A DNA stretch of 64,000 bases, from NCBI RefSeq assembly GCF_024055725.1, contig NZ_JAMXMX010000022.1:62001-126000 (forward strand), read 5' to 3'. Source of the DNA: Actinoallomurus spadix (GTDB taxonomy: Bacteria > Actinomycetota > Actinomycetes > Streptosporangiales > Streptosporangiaceae). Of this stretch, positions 26,714-35,608 are shown piece after piece (the stretch's first letter is position 1; every line of letters starts with the position of its first letter). Both the position numbers and the translations under genes were made by a program. The notes beneath the pieces were generated by a model, which was given only the letters and a program-made list of their open reading frames with translations, made no database searches and was not told the origin of the DNA.

Positions 26714-29700
26714 CGGCCATTCTTTCCGGTCAGTTCGGAGTCGCCGAGCTCGTCGCCGTCGGGCAGGTCGCCGTCCTCACCGGATGATTCGAAACTCCAG
26801 GCGGGCTCGCCGTAGGTCGGGGTGAAAATGGCGTCTCCGCCGGGGAACAGGAGGTTGATCTCGTTCTCGGTCTCGCGCATCGACATCCCGGCGGTCATCG
26901 TCTGCCAGCGCCCGTTGCCCGCGGGTTGCAGCAGCCCGCGCAGTTGCTGCTTGTTCCAGGTGCCGTCCTGGTAGCCGAGCCGTACGCTGCCGGCGTCGCG
27001 CTCCCGCGCCCAGGTGTCCTTGATCACCTTGATGGAGTCGGCGAGGTGGTCCCGGCCGCGTTCGGCGGCGACGGCCTCGGCCCGGTCCAGGAGCCGCTCG
27101 GTCAGCTCGGTGACGAGCGGGCCGTCCAGGTCGACGTCGTACGCGTCGTGGTTGTGCGAGGCGTCCTCGGCGATCTGCCGGACCGCCGCGACGAACGTGG
27201 CGGCGGCTCCCCGGTCGATCGCCCGGCGGGTGTACGGGGTGACCGACAGCGCCTCGACCTGCCGGTAGAAGGTGGCGTGGTAGTACGCGAAGTCCTCGTA
27301 GTGCGCGAGGTCGCGCGGACGGGACCAGTTGTAGAGGGTGACGACCAGGCCGGGCCGCTCGGCGTCGCGGCCGACGCGCGAGGACGCCTGGATGTACTCC
27401 GCGGTGTTCTTCGGCTGGCCGACCAGCACCATCAGCCCGAACCGTGAGACGTCGACGCCCACCTGCAGCATCGAGGTGGCGAGCACTGCGTCCACGGGTT
27501 CCAGTTCGTCGCGCCGCCGGTCGCCGTACCGCTGCGCGACCGGATGCGGTGGCCGCACCTTCTCGTTGGAGCGGGCGGTCCGCCGGTCCCGGCTCACCCG
27601 CGCCAGCTCGGCCTGGCAGGCGTAGCGCCGCCGCGCGGTGTCCAGCTCGGGGTCGAAGCCGTGCTCCAGGCGCTTGAGGACGTCGCTGATGTCGCCAGAG
27701 GAGATCCGGGACGTCAGCTCCTGAACGGTCAGCATGCCGGAGCGGGTGACGATCCGGTCCGACAGGCCCTTGGCGCGGCCGTGCCGGCGGACGCGGGTGG
27801 TGACGTCGTCGTCGAGATAACGGCGCATGCCCGCCAGCTCGCGGGTGGCGTTGAAATAGCCGACCATCGTCATGTACGGGTCGGCGGCCGCGCCGTACCG
27901 GTCGAAGAGCGTCTGGCCGGCCAGCAGCAGGATCTCCGCCAGCCGGATCTCCGCGGACTTGAGGCGGACGCCGTGTGCGCAGACGCCGAGGTACCGGCGG
28001 CCCGGGGTTTCCGGGGTGACGGTCACCTGCCGGGAGAAGAACGTGTCGGCGACGTCGCTGACCTGCGGCGGGAAGATCGCCAGGTCGCGTCCGAAGACCC
28101 CGAGCACCTGTTGACGCGCGCGCTTGGTCGTCGCCGTGGACGCGACGATCTTCGGGCCGGTGCGCCCCGGGCCGTACGGCCAGGACGTCAGCTCCGCGAC
28201 GGCCGACTCGAACAGGCCGACCGTCGTGCCGAGCGCGCCGGAGATCAGGTGCAGCTCGTCCTGGATGATCAGGTCCGGCGGCCGGAGCCGTACGACCGGC
28301 TGGGTGGTGACGGCGGGCAGGCCGTCCTTCGCCTGGTGCCTGCTCGCGCAGCCGGTCTTGTCGTCCATGTCGTCGTGCCGGTAGCCGTGCCGCGGGCAGC
28401 GCCGGCTCACGCGGCCGAAGAGCATGCCGGCGTATCCCTTCCAAGGGAGCTGGGCGAGCTTGTCCACGGTCGCGATGACGAGACTCGGGGCGTACCGGTA
28501 AATCTCCTCGTCGACCGTGAGGATGGGCAGCCCCTCCCGCGGCGACATCCGGCGCGAGAACGGGCAGGCGTCGATGCCCTCGCCGCGCGGGCAGTACAGC
28601 AGGATGCGGCGCCGTGGCTCGTCGATGTCGAGGTCGCGTTCGGCGCGCAGCTCCTCGCCGCACCAGGGGCAGGACAAGGTCTGCAGGACGTTCGCGCGGT
28701 TGCCCTGCCCGGCGTCGCGCGCGTCGATGACCTGGTCCTTTCCTTCGTCGAACCAGTTCGGCGACACGCCGGCGCCGACCCAAAGGCCGATGCGGAAGGG
28801 TTCGTCACCCCAGGTGGCGGGGTCGTCGCGGCGCAGCACCTCGGCCGCGCAGATGAGCGCCGCGGCGCGCTGGAACTGCTGCGCGGTGAGCAGCCGCAGG
28901 GTGTACCGCATGAGGACGGCGACGCCCGCCTCACCGCTGCGGGCGTCCTCCCCCGCGCCGAGGATCCCCTGGAGCCGCCGGATCGCGAAGGTGTAGGCGG
29001 TGAGCCCGAGGTACGCCTCGGTCTTGCCGCCGCCGGTCGGGAAGAACAGCAGGTCGACCAGGGCGGTGTGGTCGGCGGCGCGCTCGGGGTGGCCGGGGTC
29101 GGTGAGGGAGGGCAGGTTCAGCAGGATGAACGCGAGCTGGAACGGCCGCCAGCTCGCCGCCGACGCGCCCCGCGCCTCGATCCTCGTCCGGGCCTGCTCA
29201 TAGGTGAGCCCCTCGTCGTCGCGCAGTTTGGCGAGCGCGGTGTGGCGCCGCTGCCGCGCCATGGTCTCGTTGGCGAAGTGGAAGGCCGTCAGCGCGTCGC
29301 CGTGGTACGGGTCGGCGGGGTCGGTCAGCAGCGTCACCCCGGCTTCGATCCGCCGCGCCGCCTGCCGCGCGTCGTACACCGCTCGCGTCGCCGCCGGACG
29401 CAGCGGCTCGGGCAGGCTGGGGATCTCGGCCTCCCGCGCGTCGAGCCAGGCGGTGTAGCCGTCGATCAGCGGTCGCAGACCCGCCTCCAGCGCGTCCGGG
29501 CCCGCCGTGGCGAGGGCGTCCATGGACAGCTCGACGTGCTCCAGCGGTGTCCCCGGACCGTTCGGCGCGATCGTCGCGGGCACGTCGTACGTCGGCAGCC
29601 ACGTCGTCGTCAGCCGGCGCGCGACGCGCTCGCCGTCGCCGGCGTCCGCGTAGACGGCGACGTTACGGCCCGCCGCGTACCGGCGCTGGTTGCGGTAGAG

Positions 29701-30540
29701 CAGCCGCAGGTGCAGCTCCTCGGCGTCGTCGCCGACGGTGTCCAGGTCGTCGGCGGGGTCGTCGATCGGCAGGAAGACCGGGGCCGCGCCGTCCAGCGCG
29801 GTCACCGTGAGCCGCGGCTGGAACAGCCAGGCGGTGTCGCCGGCGCGGCCGGTGAGCTCCCGCTGCCCGTTGATCAGTGAGATCTCCACGACCTGCCGCT
29901 CGTCACGGGACCGTACGGTGACCGCGAGCAGCACGCCGGGGGCGTCCTCGCGCTGGGCCGTCAGCGGAATCCGGTACGACGGCTCGGCGTCGAGGCGCAC
30001 CTCTCTCTCGTACGCGACGGGCTCGCGGGACCACGCCCGGACCTTCTTGCCCTCCTCGGTCTCCTCCTCGGTCTCGGCGTACCGGCCCCACTCGGCCGTG
30101 ACGCTCAGCACATCGACGTCGGCGGGCACGCAGAACGACAGCCCCATCGAGGACGCCCAGATGCGCCCGAGTGCCTGCGGGCTGGTGACCTCCGGCAGCT
30201 CGGCCTCCGACCCGTCCCCGGCCACGCCGGTCTCGGTGTCGGGAACCTCGTCGGCCTGGTCCCGTGTCGAGACGGCCTCGTGTTTAGGCCCGAGCATGCC
30301 GACGAGGTAGCGTTCGCGCGGTCCCATCGCCTTGGGCGAGAACCGCTCCAGCGGCCCGTTCCACGGCCCGAGCAGGTCCCGTTCGATCAGCGCCTGCAGT
30401 TCGTCGCGGACCTCGAAGGAGCTCGCCTCCTCGAACCGCTGCGGCAGGTCGAGCGGCTCGGCGGGCGCGGGATCCTCGCCGCTCAGGTCGAGGCGCTGCT
30501 GCTTCGGCAACCCGCTGTCGAACAGCTCGTTCTGCTCCAT
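26710..30540 (-). CDS. drmA: DISARM helicase DrmA
   Basis: A 1276-residue superfamily 2 helicase. Walker A is FFPTGGGKTEAYLGL near residue 500, the DEAH-like box is LIIQDELHLISGALGT, and the motif V/VI region is LQVGVDVSRFGLMVLVGQ then YIQASSRVGRD. Cys pairs (CPWCGEEL) lie in the middle. Length and the coupled DUF1998 gene identify DrmA, the core DISARM translocase. The ATG at 30540 has GAGGA six bases upstream; an alternative at 30597-30600 would add about 20 Pro-rich residues. The first gene of a five-gene operon, it has an operator-bearing promoter at 30634-30662. Confidence 0.92.
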   Translation of the reverse strand: MEQNELFDSGLPKQQRLDLSGEDPAPAEPLDLPQRFEEASSFEVRDELQALIERDLLGPWNGPLERFSPKAMGPRERYLVGMLGPKHEAVSTRDQADEVPDTETGVAGDGSEAELPEVTSPQALGRIWASSMGLSFCVPADVDVLSVTAEWGRYAETEEETEEGKKVRAWSREPVAYEREVRLDAEPSYRIPLTAQREDAPGVLLAVTVRSRDERQVVEISLINGQRELTGRAGDTAWLFQPRLTVTALDGAAPVFLPIDDPADDLDTVGDDAEELHLRLLYRNQRRYAAGRNVAVYADAGDGERVARRLTTTWLPTYDVPATIAPNGPGTPLEHVELSMDALATAGPDALEAGLRPLIDGYTAWLDAREAEIPSLPEPLRPAATRAVYDARQAARRIEAGVTLLTDPADPYHGDALTAFHFANETMARQRRHTALAKLRDDEGLTYEQARTRIEARGASAASWRPFQLAFILLNLPSLTDPGHPERAADHTALVDLLFFPTGGGKTEAYLGLTAYTFAIRRLQGILGAGEDARSGEAGVAVLMRYTLRLLTAQQFQRAAALICAAEVLRRDDPATWGDEPFRIGLWVGAGVSPNWFDEGKDQVIDARDAGQGNRANVLQTLSCPWCGEELRAERDLDIDEPRRRILLYCPRGEGIDACPFSRRMSPREGLPILTVDEEIYRYAPSLVIATVDKLAQLPWKGYAGMLFGRVSRRCPRHGYRHDDMDDKTGCASRHQAKDGLPAVTTQPVVRLRPPDLIIQDELHLISGALGTTVGLFESAVAELTSWPYGPGRTGPKIVASTATTKRARQQVLGVFGRDLAIFPPQVSDVADTFFSRQVTVTPETPGRRYLGVCAHGVRLKSAEIRLAEILLLAGQTLFDRYGAAADPYMTMVGYFNATRELAGMRRYLDDDVTTRVRRHGRAKGLSDRIVTRSGMLTVQELTSRISSGDISDVLKRLEHGFDPELDTARRRYACQAELARVSRDRRTARSNEKVRPPHPVAQRYGDRRRDELEPVDAVLATSMLQVGVDVSRFGLMVLVGQPKNTAEYIQASSRVGRDAERPGLVVTLYNWSRPRDLAHYEDFAYYHATFYRQVEALSVTPYTRRAIDRGAAATFVAAVRQIAEDASHNHDAYDVDLDGPLVTELTERLLDRAEAVAAERGRDHLADSIKVIKDTWARERDAGSVRLGYQDGTWNKQQLRGLLQPAGNGRWQTMTAGMSMRETENEINLLFPGGDAIFTPTYGEPAWSFESSGEDGDLPDGDELGDSELTGKNGR

Positions 30541-30633
30541 GGCATCCTCGGGCTCGGGGGAAGGCACTGGCGGGGGGACCGCCCTAGAGCGATCCATCAC
30601 TAGGCACCGTAGTACACATGATCTCTATGCACC

Positions 30634-30662
30634 AGAGATTCACCCGTGCACTGAATACACAA
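30634..30662 (-). promoter_or_regulatory. Predicted drmA promoter with defence-type operator
   Basis: On the minus strand, TTGTGT (30662-30657) is followed after 17 bp by ATCTCT (30639-30634). The element CGTGCACTGAATACACA (30645-30661 on the plus strand) is a degenerate TGTGTA-N5-TACACA palindrome and shares CTGAATACAC exactly with the site at 54429-54445. A further TACACA half-site lies at 30613. Confidence 0.5.
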
Positions 30663-30670
30663 GGCTACTT

Positions 30671-31351
30671 CTATCCGCGATTTCCCTTGAGGTGCTCTCG
30701 GCAGCAGTCGACGGCGTCCGCGTGAAGTTGCACCCAGGACCGGTTGGTCCCGACCGGGGTGGTGTGACATCCCAGCTCAACGGCCTTAACCAGCACGTCG
30801 GGTGCGTCCGACTCTCGGTAGCGGCGAGAGCCCGATCCGACCTCCCGCATCAGGATGCGCTTCGGGTCGGACAGTTTGCCGGTATCTCGGTGCAGGTACT
30901 TCTTCGGCACCGACCAAGAGGACACCAGACCGGCCAACGCCTCCGGGAAGAGCAGCAGCCAGGCCTCGATCTCCGCGACGGCCAGTACGTAGTGAGCAGT
31001 ACCGAGCTCCGCTTCTAAGGCCTTCTGAACTCGCTTTCGGGTCTGCAGGTACTCGTCGCCATCGGCCGCGTCCAGATCTTCGTGGACGAAGACGCAGGCG
31101 AGGTCGGCGTTCTCCCGTGCCGCCCGAGCGCGCGCCAGCCTCGCCAGCCTGCCGACCCGGTCGCTCAGGTTGGCACCCGATGCCTGCCGCAGTGGCATCG
31201 GATCGTTGATCTCAACGATCCGGCCCCGCATGTCAGGGCAGGCCGCCTCAAGGAGGACACGAAGGCTTCTTCTGTCATTGCGGTCCTCCCCTGCCAGCAC
31301 GACGACCGGCTTCTTGCGCGCCCTGAGCCGAGTGCCGCCTCGTGGACTCAC
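30671..31351 (-). CDS. DUF4276-type TOPRIM-like protein, partner of an AAA ATPase
   Basis: A 226-residue protein with TOPRIM-like acidic motifs: a strand ending in Glu (PVVVLAGEDRNDRRSL) and a later DxD-type strand (ACVFVHEDLDAADGDEYL), followed by VAEIEAWLLLFPEAL. This matches my memory of DUF4276. Its ATG overlaps the stop of the AAA ATPase gene (ATGA). ATPase plus TOPRIM-like effector pairs occur in phage defence, with PARIS and OLD-type systems as examples. This pair is therefore a probable two-gene defence module; its exact class is inference. Confidence 0.72.
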   Translation of the reverse strand: MSPRGGTRLRARKKPVVVLAGEDRNDRRSLRVLLEAACPDMRGRIVEINDPMPLRQASGANLSDRVGRLARLARARAARENADLACVFVHEDLDAADGDEYLQTRKRVQKALEAELGTAHYVLAVAEIEAWLLLFPEALAGLVSSWSVPKKYLHRDTGKLSDPKRILMREVGSGSRRYRESDAPDVLVKAVELGCHTTPVGTNRSWVQLHADAVDCCREHLKGNRG

Positions 31352-32550
31352 AGGTCGCCGCCCAGCGCACCGGAGAACCAGAGATCACCGAGAGGGAGCC
31401 CTTCGCTCGCCTCGACGATCCGATTGACCTCATCGGTGGACACTGCTGGGATCGCCGACGATCCATCGTCGCGTCGCTCGCACACGATCAGCTCCTCGGG
31501 TTTGAGCCGATCCGCGAACGCCGGTGAATGCGTAGCGATGAGGAACTGCGTCCGCTCACTCGCCTCGCGGAGCCTTTCGATGAGCAGCGCCAGTGCCTGG
31601 GGATGCAAGCCGTGATCGATCTCTTCGACACAGGTCAAGGCCGGCGGCCGCGGATCGTAGAGGAGCGCGAGTAGGCCGAGGAGCCTGATCGTCCCGTACG
31701 AGGCGTCGGCAAGCGGCGTGGGCTGCCGCAGTCCTCTCTCCTGGAGAGTAACGATGACCTCATGGTCGGAGCCGGACAGGGCGGCGAAGTCGATGCCCTC
31801 CAGCTGCGGGAGCACCTCAATCGCGTCTTGTTGCAGTCGCAGCCAGGCCTGCACATCGTTCCTTCTCAGTTCTAGGAGGAACACCGCAAGGTTGCCGGCC
31901 TGTTCGTCAAGCGTCGGGAGCGCAGCCAGCTTGGCCGGTCGCCGTGCGGCCGTCACGTCGACATCGAAGACCCGGAATGACTGCAACCTATCCGCGATGG
32001 TCGCGACCTCGGCGACTCCCTCCTCGTCGGACAAACGCGGAAGGGTCGACAGACCACTGCTCAGCCGCCGAATCCCGATGGAACGCTCGGGAGACTCGCC
32101 GTCGTCCTTACCGATGCCGATGACGTTGACCTTCTGGCCGGAGACCGTAATCCTTCGTCCACGTCCTCTTGTGCGCTTGAACTGGAACGATTCTCTACGA
32201 GAGAGAGACGTCTCACCTGACTTCAACGCGCGTCGTTCGATCCGTAGGTCATATTCGTCCGGAGCGCCGCGGCTGCTATGAGTGGTCCACGTGGCCTTCA
32301 GGCTGATCTCCATCGAGGCGGCCGGCCTCCTCCCACCCCAGAAGACCACCTGCTCGAACCCCCCTCGCAAATCGAGAGCGGGCACCAGGTCGGTGCGGAT
32401 GACGTCCGCGAGGAAACGGAACACCTCCAAGACGTTGGTCTTACCCGCTCCGTTCGGTCCGACGAGAACGTTCAGCGGTCTCAACGGCAAGGTGACGTTA
32501 CGCAAGCTCCGGAAGTTCTCCACATGCAACTCGATCAGTCGCTTGTCCAT
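31348..32550 (-). CDS. AAA ATPase of the SMC/OLD-like type
   Basis: A 400-residue ABC-type/AAA_21 ATPase. The start is typical (LIELHVENFRSLRNVTLPLR), Walker A is VLVGPNGAGKTNVLEVFRFL, and the signature-like and Walker B regions are LLALLYDPRPPALTCVEEID then HGLHPQALALLIERLREASE. The D/H-loop is QFLIATHSPAFADRLKP. The ATG at 32550 is chosen from AAGG upstream and the family N-terminus. It is translated together with the DUF4276 gene. GC is lower than in neighbouring genes, consistent with separate acquisition. Two perfect inverted repeats precede it (32628-32670). Confidence 0.85.
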   Translation of the reverse strand: MDKRLIELHVENFRSLRNVTLPLRPLNVLVGPNGAGKTNVLEVFRFLADVIRTDLVPALDLRGGFEQVVFWGGRRPAASMEISLKATWTTHSSRGAPDEYDLRIERRALKSGETSLSRRESFQFKRTRGRGRRITVSGQKVNVIGIGKDDGESPERSIGIRRLSSGLSTLPRLSDEEGVAEVATIADRLQSFRVFDVDVTAARRPAKLAALPTLDEQAGNLAVFLLELRRNDVQAWLRLQQDAIEVLPQLEGIDFAALSGSDHEVIVTLQERGLRQPTPLADASYGTIRLLGLLALLYDPRPPALTCVEEIDHGLHPQALALLIERLREASERTQFLIATHSPAFADRLKPEELIVCERRDDGSSAIPAVSTDEVNRIVEASEGLPLGDLWFSGALGGDL

Positions 32551-32627
32551 CGCCTCACCCTTGAGCCACCTCCACAGTTCCAACCTTCCGCTTGAAGATC
32601 AGCGTCAGCAGCACCGTATTACAGGAA

Positions 32628-32649
32628 CCAGGAACGTTATCGTTCCTGG
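32628..32649. repeat. Perfect 9-bp inverted repeat (hairpin) before the AAA gene
   Basis: CCAGGAACG (32628-32636) and CGTTCCTGG (32641-32649) flank TTAT. It lies 78-99 bp before the AAA start codon and could form an mRNA hairpin or be an operator. Confidence 0.7.
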
Positions 32650-32656
32650 AGCACTT

Positions 32657-32670
32657 GGTGTACGTACACC
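32657..32670. promoter_or_regulatory. 14-bp perfect palindrome GGTGTACGTACACC
   Basis: A perfect palindrome upstream of the AAA-DUF4276 operon. Its GTGTAC/GTACAC halves resemble the TGTGTA/TACACA halves of the defence operators but with no spacer, so a related regulator is possible but not shown. Confidence 0.5.
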
Positions 32671-33062
32671 GCGCGGAATCAGCCGATGCCTCCCGTTAAG
32701 AGAAATGTGACGCTGAGTGGTACACAGCATCAGGCGCCGTAACCGATGAACGGAGACTCCCGCGCCGACCCGTAGTCACGCGACGAGGCGTGCGACCGGT
32801 GACGCTCAGCGCTTTCGCACCAAGGTCCCCCAGGACGACTGGTCCGCCCTGGGAGATGGCCGTACCGGAGTGACGGCCCTTCATCCGGAATCTCGTGCTT
32901 GTCGACGCTTCGCCGCCGTCGTGCACTGGTTGCCGTCGCCGCCACCTTGTCGCCATCGTGGCCGCCTAAACGCCCGAAGAGTCCGATTTGACGCGTCAAC
33001 CGCGACGGCGAGGACAGACACCGGTGACCCAGCTCGTTGAACCGGCCGACGCGCGGTAGGCG

Positions 33063-33785
33063 TCAGCTCTGCGCTTTCTCCAGCAGCGCTCGTATCTCGG
33101 CGGCCGGAGCGGGACGCGCCGGGCGGGAGGCGAAATCGGCCGACGCGGGCCCGGCCGCCGGGTATCCGGACGATTCGCCGGCCCGCTCGGCGTACGGAAG
33201 GCCATAGGCGGGCGTCCCCGGCCCGAACAGCCTGCCCTGCGCGAGCGGTCCCGCGTCGACGGCGTCGTACCCGAGAAGGTCCAGAAGCTCGGTCGCGTAC
33301 CGCTTCGCCGCCGCGTCGTCCCCGGCGATGGGGAGGGCGGTACGGTCCTGGGCGCCGGTCGGCCGGTTCAGCAGGGCGAGGTGCTTGAAGTAGATGTTGT
33401 TGAACGCCTTGACGACCTGCGCCGACTCACCGAGGTAGTTCTGGAACAGCTCGGTGTTCGTCGTCGAGCCGTTCTCCAGGGCCTCGATCGTGCCGTCGCG
33501 CTGCGGGTAGTAGTTGCCGGTGTCGATGACCGTCTTGCCGGCGAATGCCTCGCGCGGCAGGGACTCGTACGCCTTGACGGGCACGGACACGAGCACCCAG
33601 TCCCCCGCCGCCGCGGCCTCCGCCGGGGTCGCCGCCCTGGCCCGCGGGCCGAGGTCCGCGACCAGGTCGGCCAGCGTCTCCGGGCCACGAGAGTTGCTGA
33701 GCACGACGTCGAGACCGCCGTTCACGGCCAGGCGCGCGACGGTGCCACCGATCGACCCACTGCCGATGATCCCCAAAGTAGCCAT
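33063..33785 (-). CDS. NADPH-dependent F420 reductase-like oxidoreductase
   Basis: A 240-residue protein with an N-terminal Rossmann motif GIIGSGSIGGTVARLAVNGG and the sequence VVLSNSRGPETLADLVADLG, typical of PF03807 (F420-dependent NADP reductase and relatives). Then VLVSVPVKAYESLP and VIDTGNYYPQRDG follow. It probably reduces a small molecule with NADPH or F420; the substrate is unknown. It is monocistronic, between EcsC and the AAA pair. A 250-bp piece of its 3' end is duplicated at 18046-18296. Confidence 0.85.
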   Translation of the reverse strand: MATLGIIGSGSIGGTVARLAVNGGLDVVLSNSRGPETLADLVADLGPRARAATPAEAAAAGDWVLVSVPVKAYESLPREAFAGKTVIDTGNYYPQRDGTIEALENGSTTNTELFQNYLGESAQVVKAFNNIYFKHLALLNRPTGAQDRTALPIAGDDAAAKRYATELLDLLGYDAVDAGPLAQGRLFGPGTPAYGLPYAERAGESSGYPAAGPASADFASRPARPAPAAEIRALLEKAQS

Positions 33786-33830
33786 GCCCGACCGAACACC
33801 GAGGGGCCCGCGCCGATTCCGGTCCCTACG

Positions 33831-34781
33831 TCATTCCGCCACATCGACCGTCGGCGCCAGCGCGGGGAACGATTTCCTCGCCAGACGCCCGACGATCCGC
33901 GTGAACGTTGCGTCGACCGCGCCCCCGATGACGCCGCCGACACCCGGCACGAGCTTCGACAGTGTGACGACCGATCGTTTCGTCCCGTACTTCGCGACCA
34001 GCATGAATCCGACGCGCTTGTTGATCTCGCGGATGATGGTGACCGGCAGCTTCTTGATCGCGGCCTCGGCGCTCTTCCGCGCGACCGCCACGCCGAACTC
34101 GGCGAGCACGGCGTTGGGCGTGCCGCCCGCAATGGTGATCAGGACGCTGTTGCGGACGATCTCATCCTCCAGGTCCCAGCCACGGAGGTGCGCGATCGCG
34201 CCGACCATCCGGGCGTTCAGGATCGCCTGGCCGGTGATGTTCGCAGGCAGGGTCACGGGCAACGTGATGAGGCCACCTACACCGGTCACGAACCCGGCCA
34301 CCGCTGACTGTGCCGTCGTCTCGGCGATGATCCGCTTGATCGCCTTCTCCGGATCACCGAACTGGGCCAGCCTGGCCTCGGCGTAGTCGCGCGATCCTGT
34401 GACCGGGCCGACGCCATCGTCGACGACCTTCATCAGCTGTCTCGTCAAGGCCGACCCGAGTTTGTCGAGCGGCGACAGTTGCTTGGCCACCGCCGTCGTC
34501 GTGTCGTCGGCGTCCACGTCCGACTCCTCAGCTTCGCCTGCGTCCACGTTCAACTCGTCAGCGTTCACGCGCGCAAAGGGTGACAGATCATTCATTAGCA
34601 CCGCTACCGGTTCAGGCCCTGAGTTAGCGCCGTACGCCCCTGCCCCGACCGGCAGCCCCGGTCTCTCCTCCCGCATGGCCTTCATGAGTGCAGGGATGTC
34701 CTGCCCATCACGCTCGGCTCCGCCTGTTGTAAACCCCCGCCGTTCAGCACCTTCGACCAGCCATTCTCCGTCTGGCGACAT
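33831..34781 (-). CDS. EcsC-family protein
   Basis: A 316-residue protein. From about residue 100 it follows the EcsC pattern: DYAEARLAQFGDPEKAIKRI, a glycine-rich hydrophobic hairpin (AVAGFVTGVGGLITLPVTLP) and helices continuing AILNARMVGAIAHLRGWDLE. A second hydrophobic segment is VVTLSKLVPGVGGVIGGAVD. EcsC proteins are membrane-associated with unclear roles. The first 60 residues from the ATG at 34781 have no family match, so the ATG at 34598 may be the true start. Confidence 0.75.
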   Translation of the reverse strand: MSPDGEWLVEGAERRGFTTGGAERDGQDIPALMKAMREERPGLPVGAGAYGANSGPEPVAVLMNDLSPFARVNADELNVDAGEAEESDVDADDTTTAVAKQLSPLDKLGSALTRQLMKVVDDGVGPVTGSRDYAEARLAQFGDPEKAIKRIIAETTAQSAVAGFVTGVGGLITLPVTLPANITGQAILNARMVGAIAHLRGWDLEDEIVRNSVLITIAGGTPNAVLAEFGVAVARKSAEAAIKKLPVTIIREINKRVGFMLVAKYGTKRSVVTLSKLVPGVGGVIGGAVDATFTRIVGRLARKSFPALAPTVDVAE

Positions 34782-34953
34782 ACCGCCACGAGTTGATCAG
34801 CGCCGCAGGTCACGCCGGTCCGCGACACCCTCTCCGACGATGTAGGCGAGACCTGTCCAAGGGGTTTGGCCTTTGCAAAGGCTCCGGGATTATGGCGGCC
34901 GCCTACGCGCGGGATCAGTCTTTCGGCAGGCCAGACCGAAGGACGTGACGAGC

Positions 34954-35373
34954 ATGGACATCACCCGGCTGTACGAGATCCCCCGCAGGTTCGATCTGAA
35001 GATTTCCGCGTACGCGGAGAACGTCTATCTCGTCCGCAATCTGGTTGATCAAGCCGTTGACACCTGGGGCCTGTCCGAGGACGCCAGATTCGCCGGGCAG
35101 CTCGTCCTCACCGAGCTGACCACCAACGCCGTGCGCCTGTACGAGGGCAGGGAGATCCACGTGTGGGTCTCCAACGCGGCCCGGCCCGACCTGCTGGAGC
35201 TGGCCGTCTGGGACCCCGACCCCGACAACCTCCCCCGGGTCCTGCCGCCGACCGAGTACGGCGAGTCCGGCCGTGGCCTCGCGCTGGCGTGGGAGCTGTC
35301 CGGCCAGCGACTCGGCTGGTACCGGTCGGCGACGGCCCGCGGGAAGGTCGTCTGGGCGCGTGTCGGACCGTAG
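34954..35373 (+). CDS. RsbW-like ATP-binding protein
   Basis: A 139-residue GHKL ATPase of the orphan anti-sigma type. The N-box is LVLTELTTNAVRLYEG with Glu and Asn, the acidic loop is LAVWDPDPDN, and the glycine box is GESGRGLALAWELSGQ. It ends GKVVWARVGP. The ATG at 34954 has AAGGA about 11 bases upstream. A 72-residue protein is encoded 16 bp downstream with a strong ribosome site, so the two form a small operon. Confidence 0.8.
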   Translation: MDITRLYEIPRRFDLKISAYAENVYLVRNLVDQAVDTWGLSEDARFAGQLVLTELTTNAVRLYEGREIHVWVSNAARPDLLELAVWDPDPDNLPRVLPPTEYGESGRGLALAWELSGQRLGWYRSATARGKVVWARVGP

Positions 35374-35389
35374 ACGAGGAGAGATCACG

Positions 35390-35608
35390 ATGACCGTTCC
35401 GGCACTGCCCGGGTGGATCAGCGCGGGCACGATCGACGGCGTGCCGCTGTGGCGGCGCGCCGGCGAGCCGGTGTACGTCGCGGCCACCGACACCGACCAG
35501 CTCGCCTTCCTCGACGCCGCGCTGGAGTGGTTCGACGAGGCGGGACCGCAGGAGTTCGCCGCGTTCGTCGAGCGAAGGGGCTTCCGGCCCGTCAGCGCGC
35601 GCCGGTGA
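35390..35608 (+). CDS. Small protein of unknown function, 72 aa
   Basis: Begins at an ATG preceded by GAGGAGAG and follows the ATPase gene by 16 bp. The sequence (GWISAGTIDGVPLWRRAGEP, then TDQLAFLDAALEWFDEAGPQ) has coding character and no recognised family. Its last codons overlap the convergent MFS gene by 17 bp. It may be a partner of the ATPase, by position only. Confidence 0.6.
   Translation: MTVPALPGWISAGTIDGVPLWRRAGEPVYVAATDTDQLAFLDAALEWFDEAGPQEFAAFVERRGFRPVSARR

Larger units (their letters stand above)
32551..33062. other. Intergenic region upstream of the AAA-DUF4276 pair
   Basis: A 512-bp gap. Its left part carries a hairpin (32628-32649) and a palindrome (32657-32670) suited to control the AAA-DUF4276 pair. 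Between about 32700 and 33060 I find no convincing gene, only short frames without family features. Confidence 0.5.

Noticed and set aside
27544-29880. A plus-strand frame of about 778 codons opposite drmA
   Set aside because: It is a shadow of the helicase gene with no recognisable motif.
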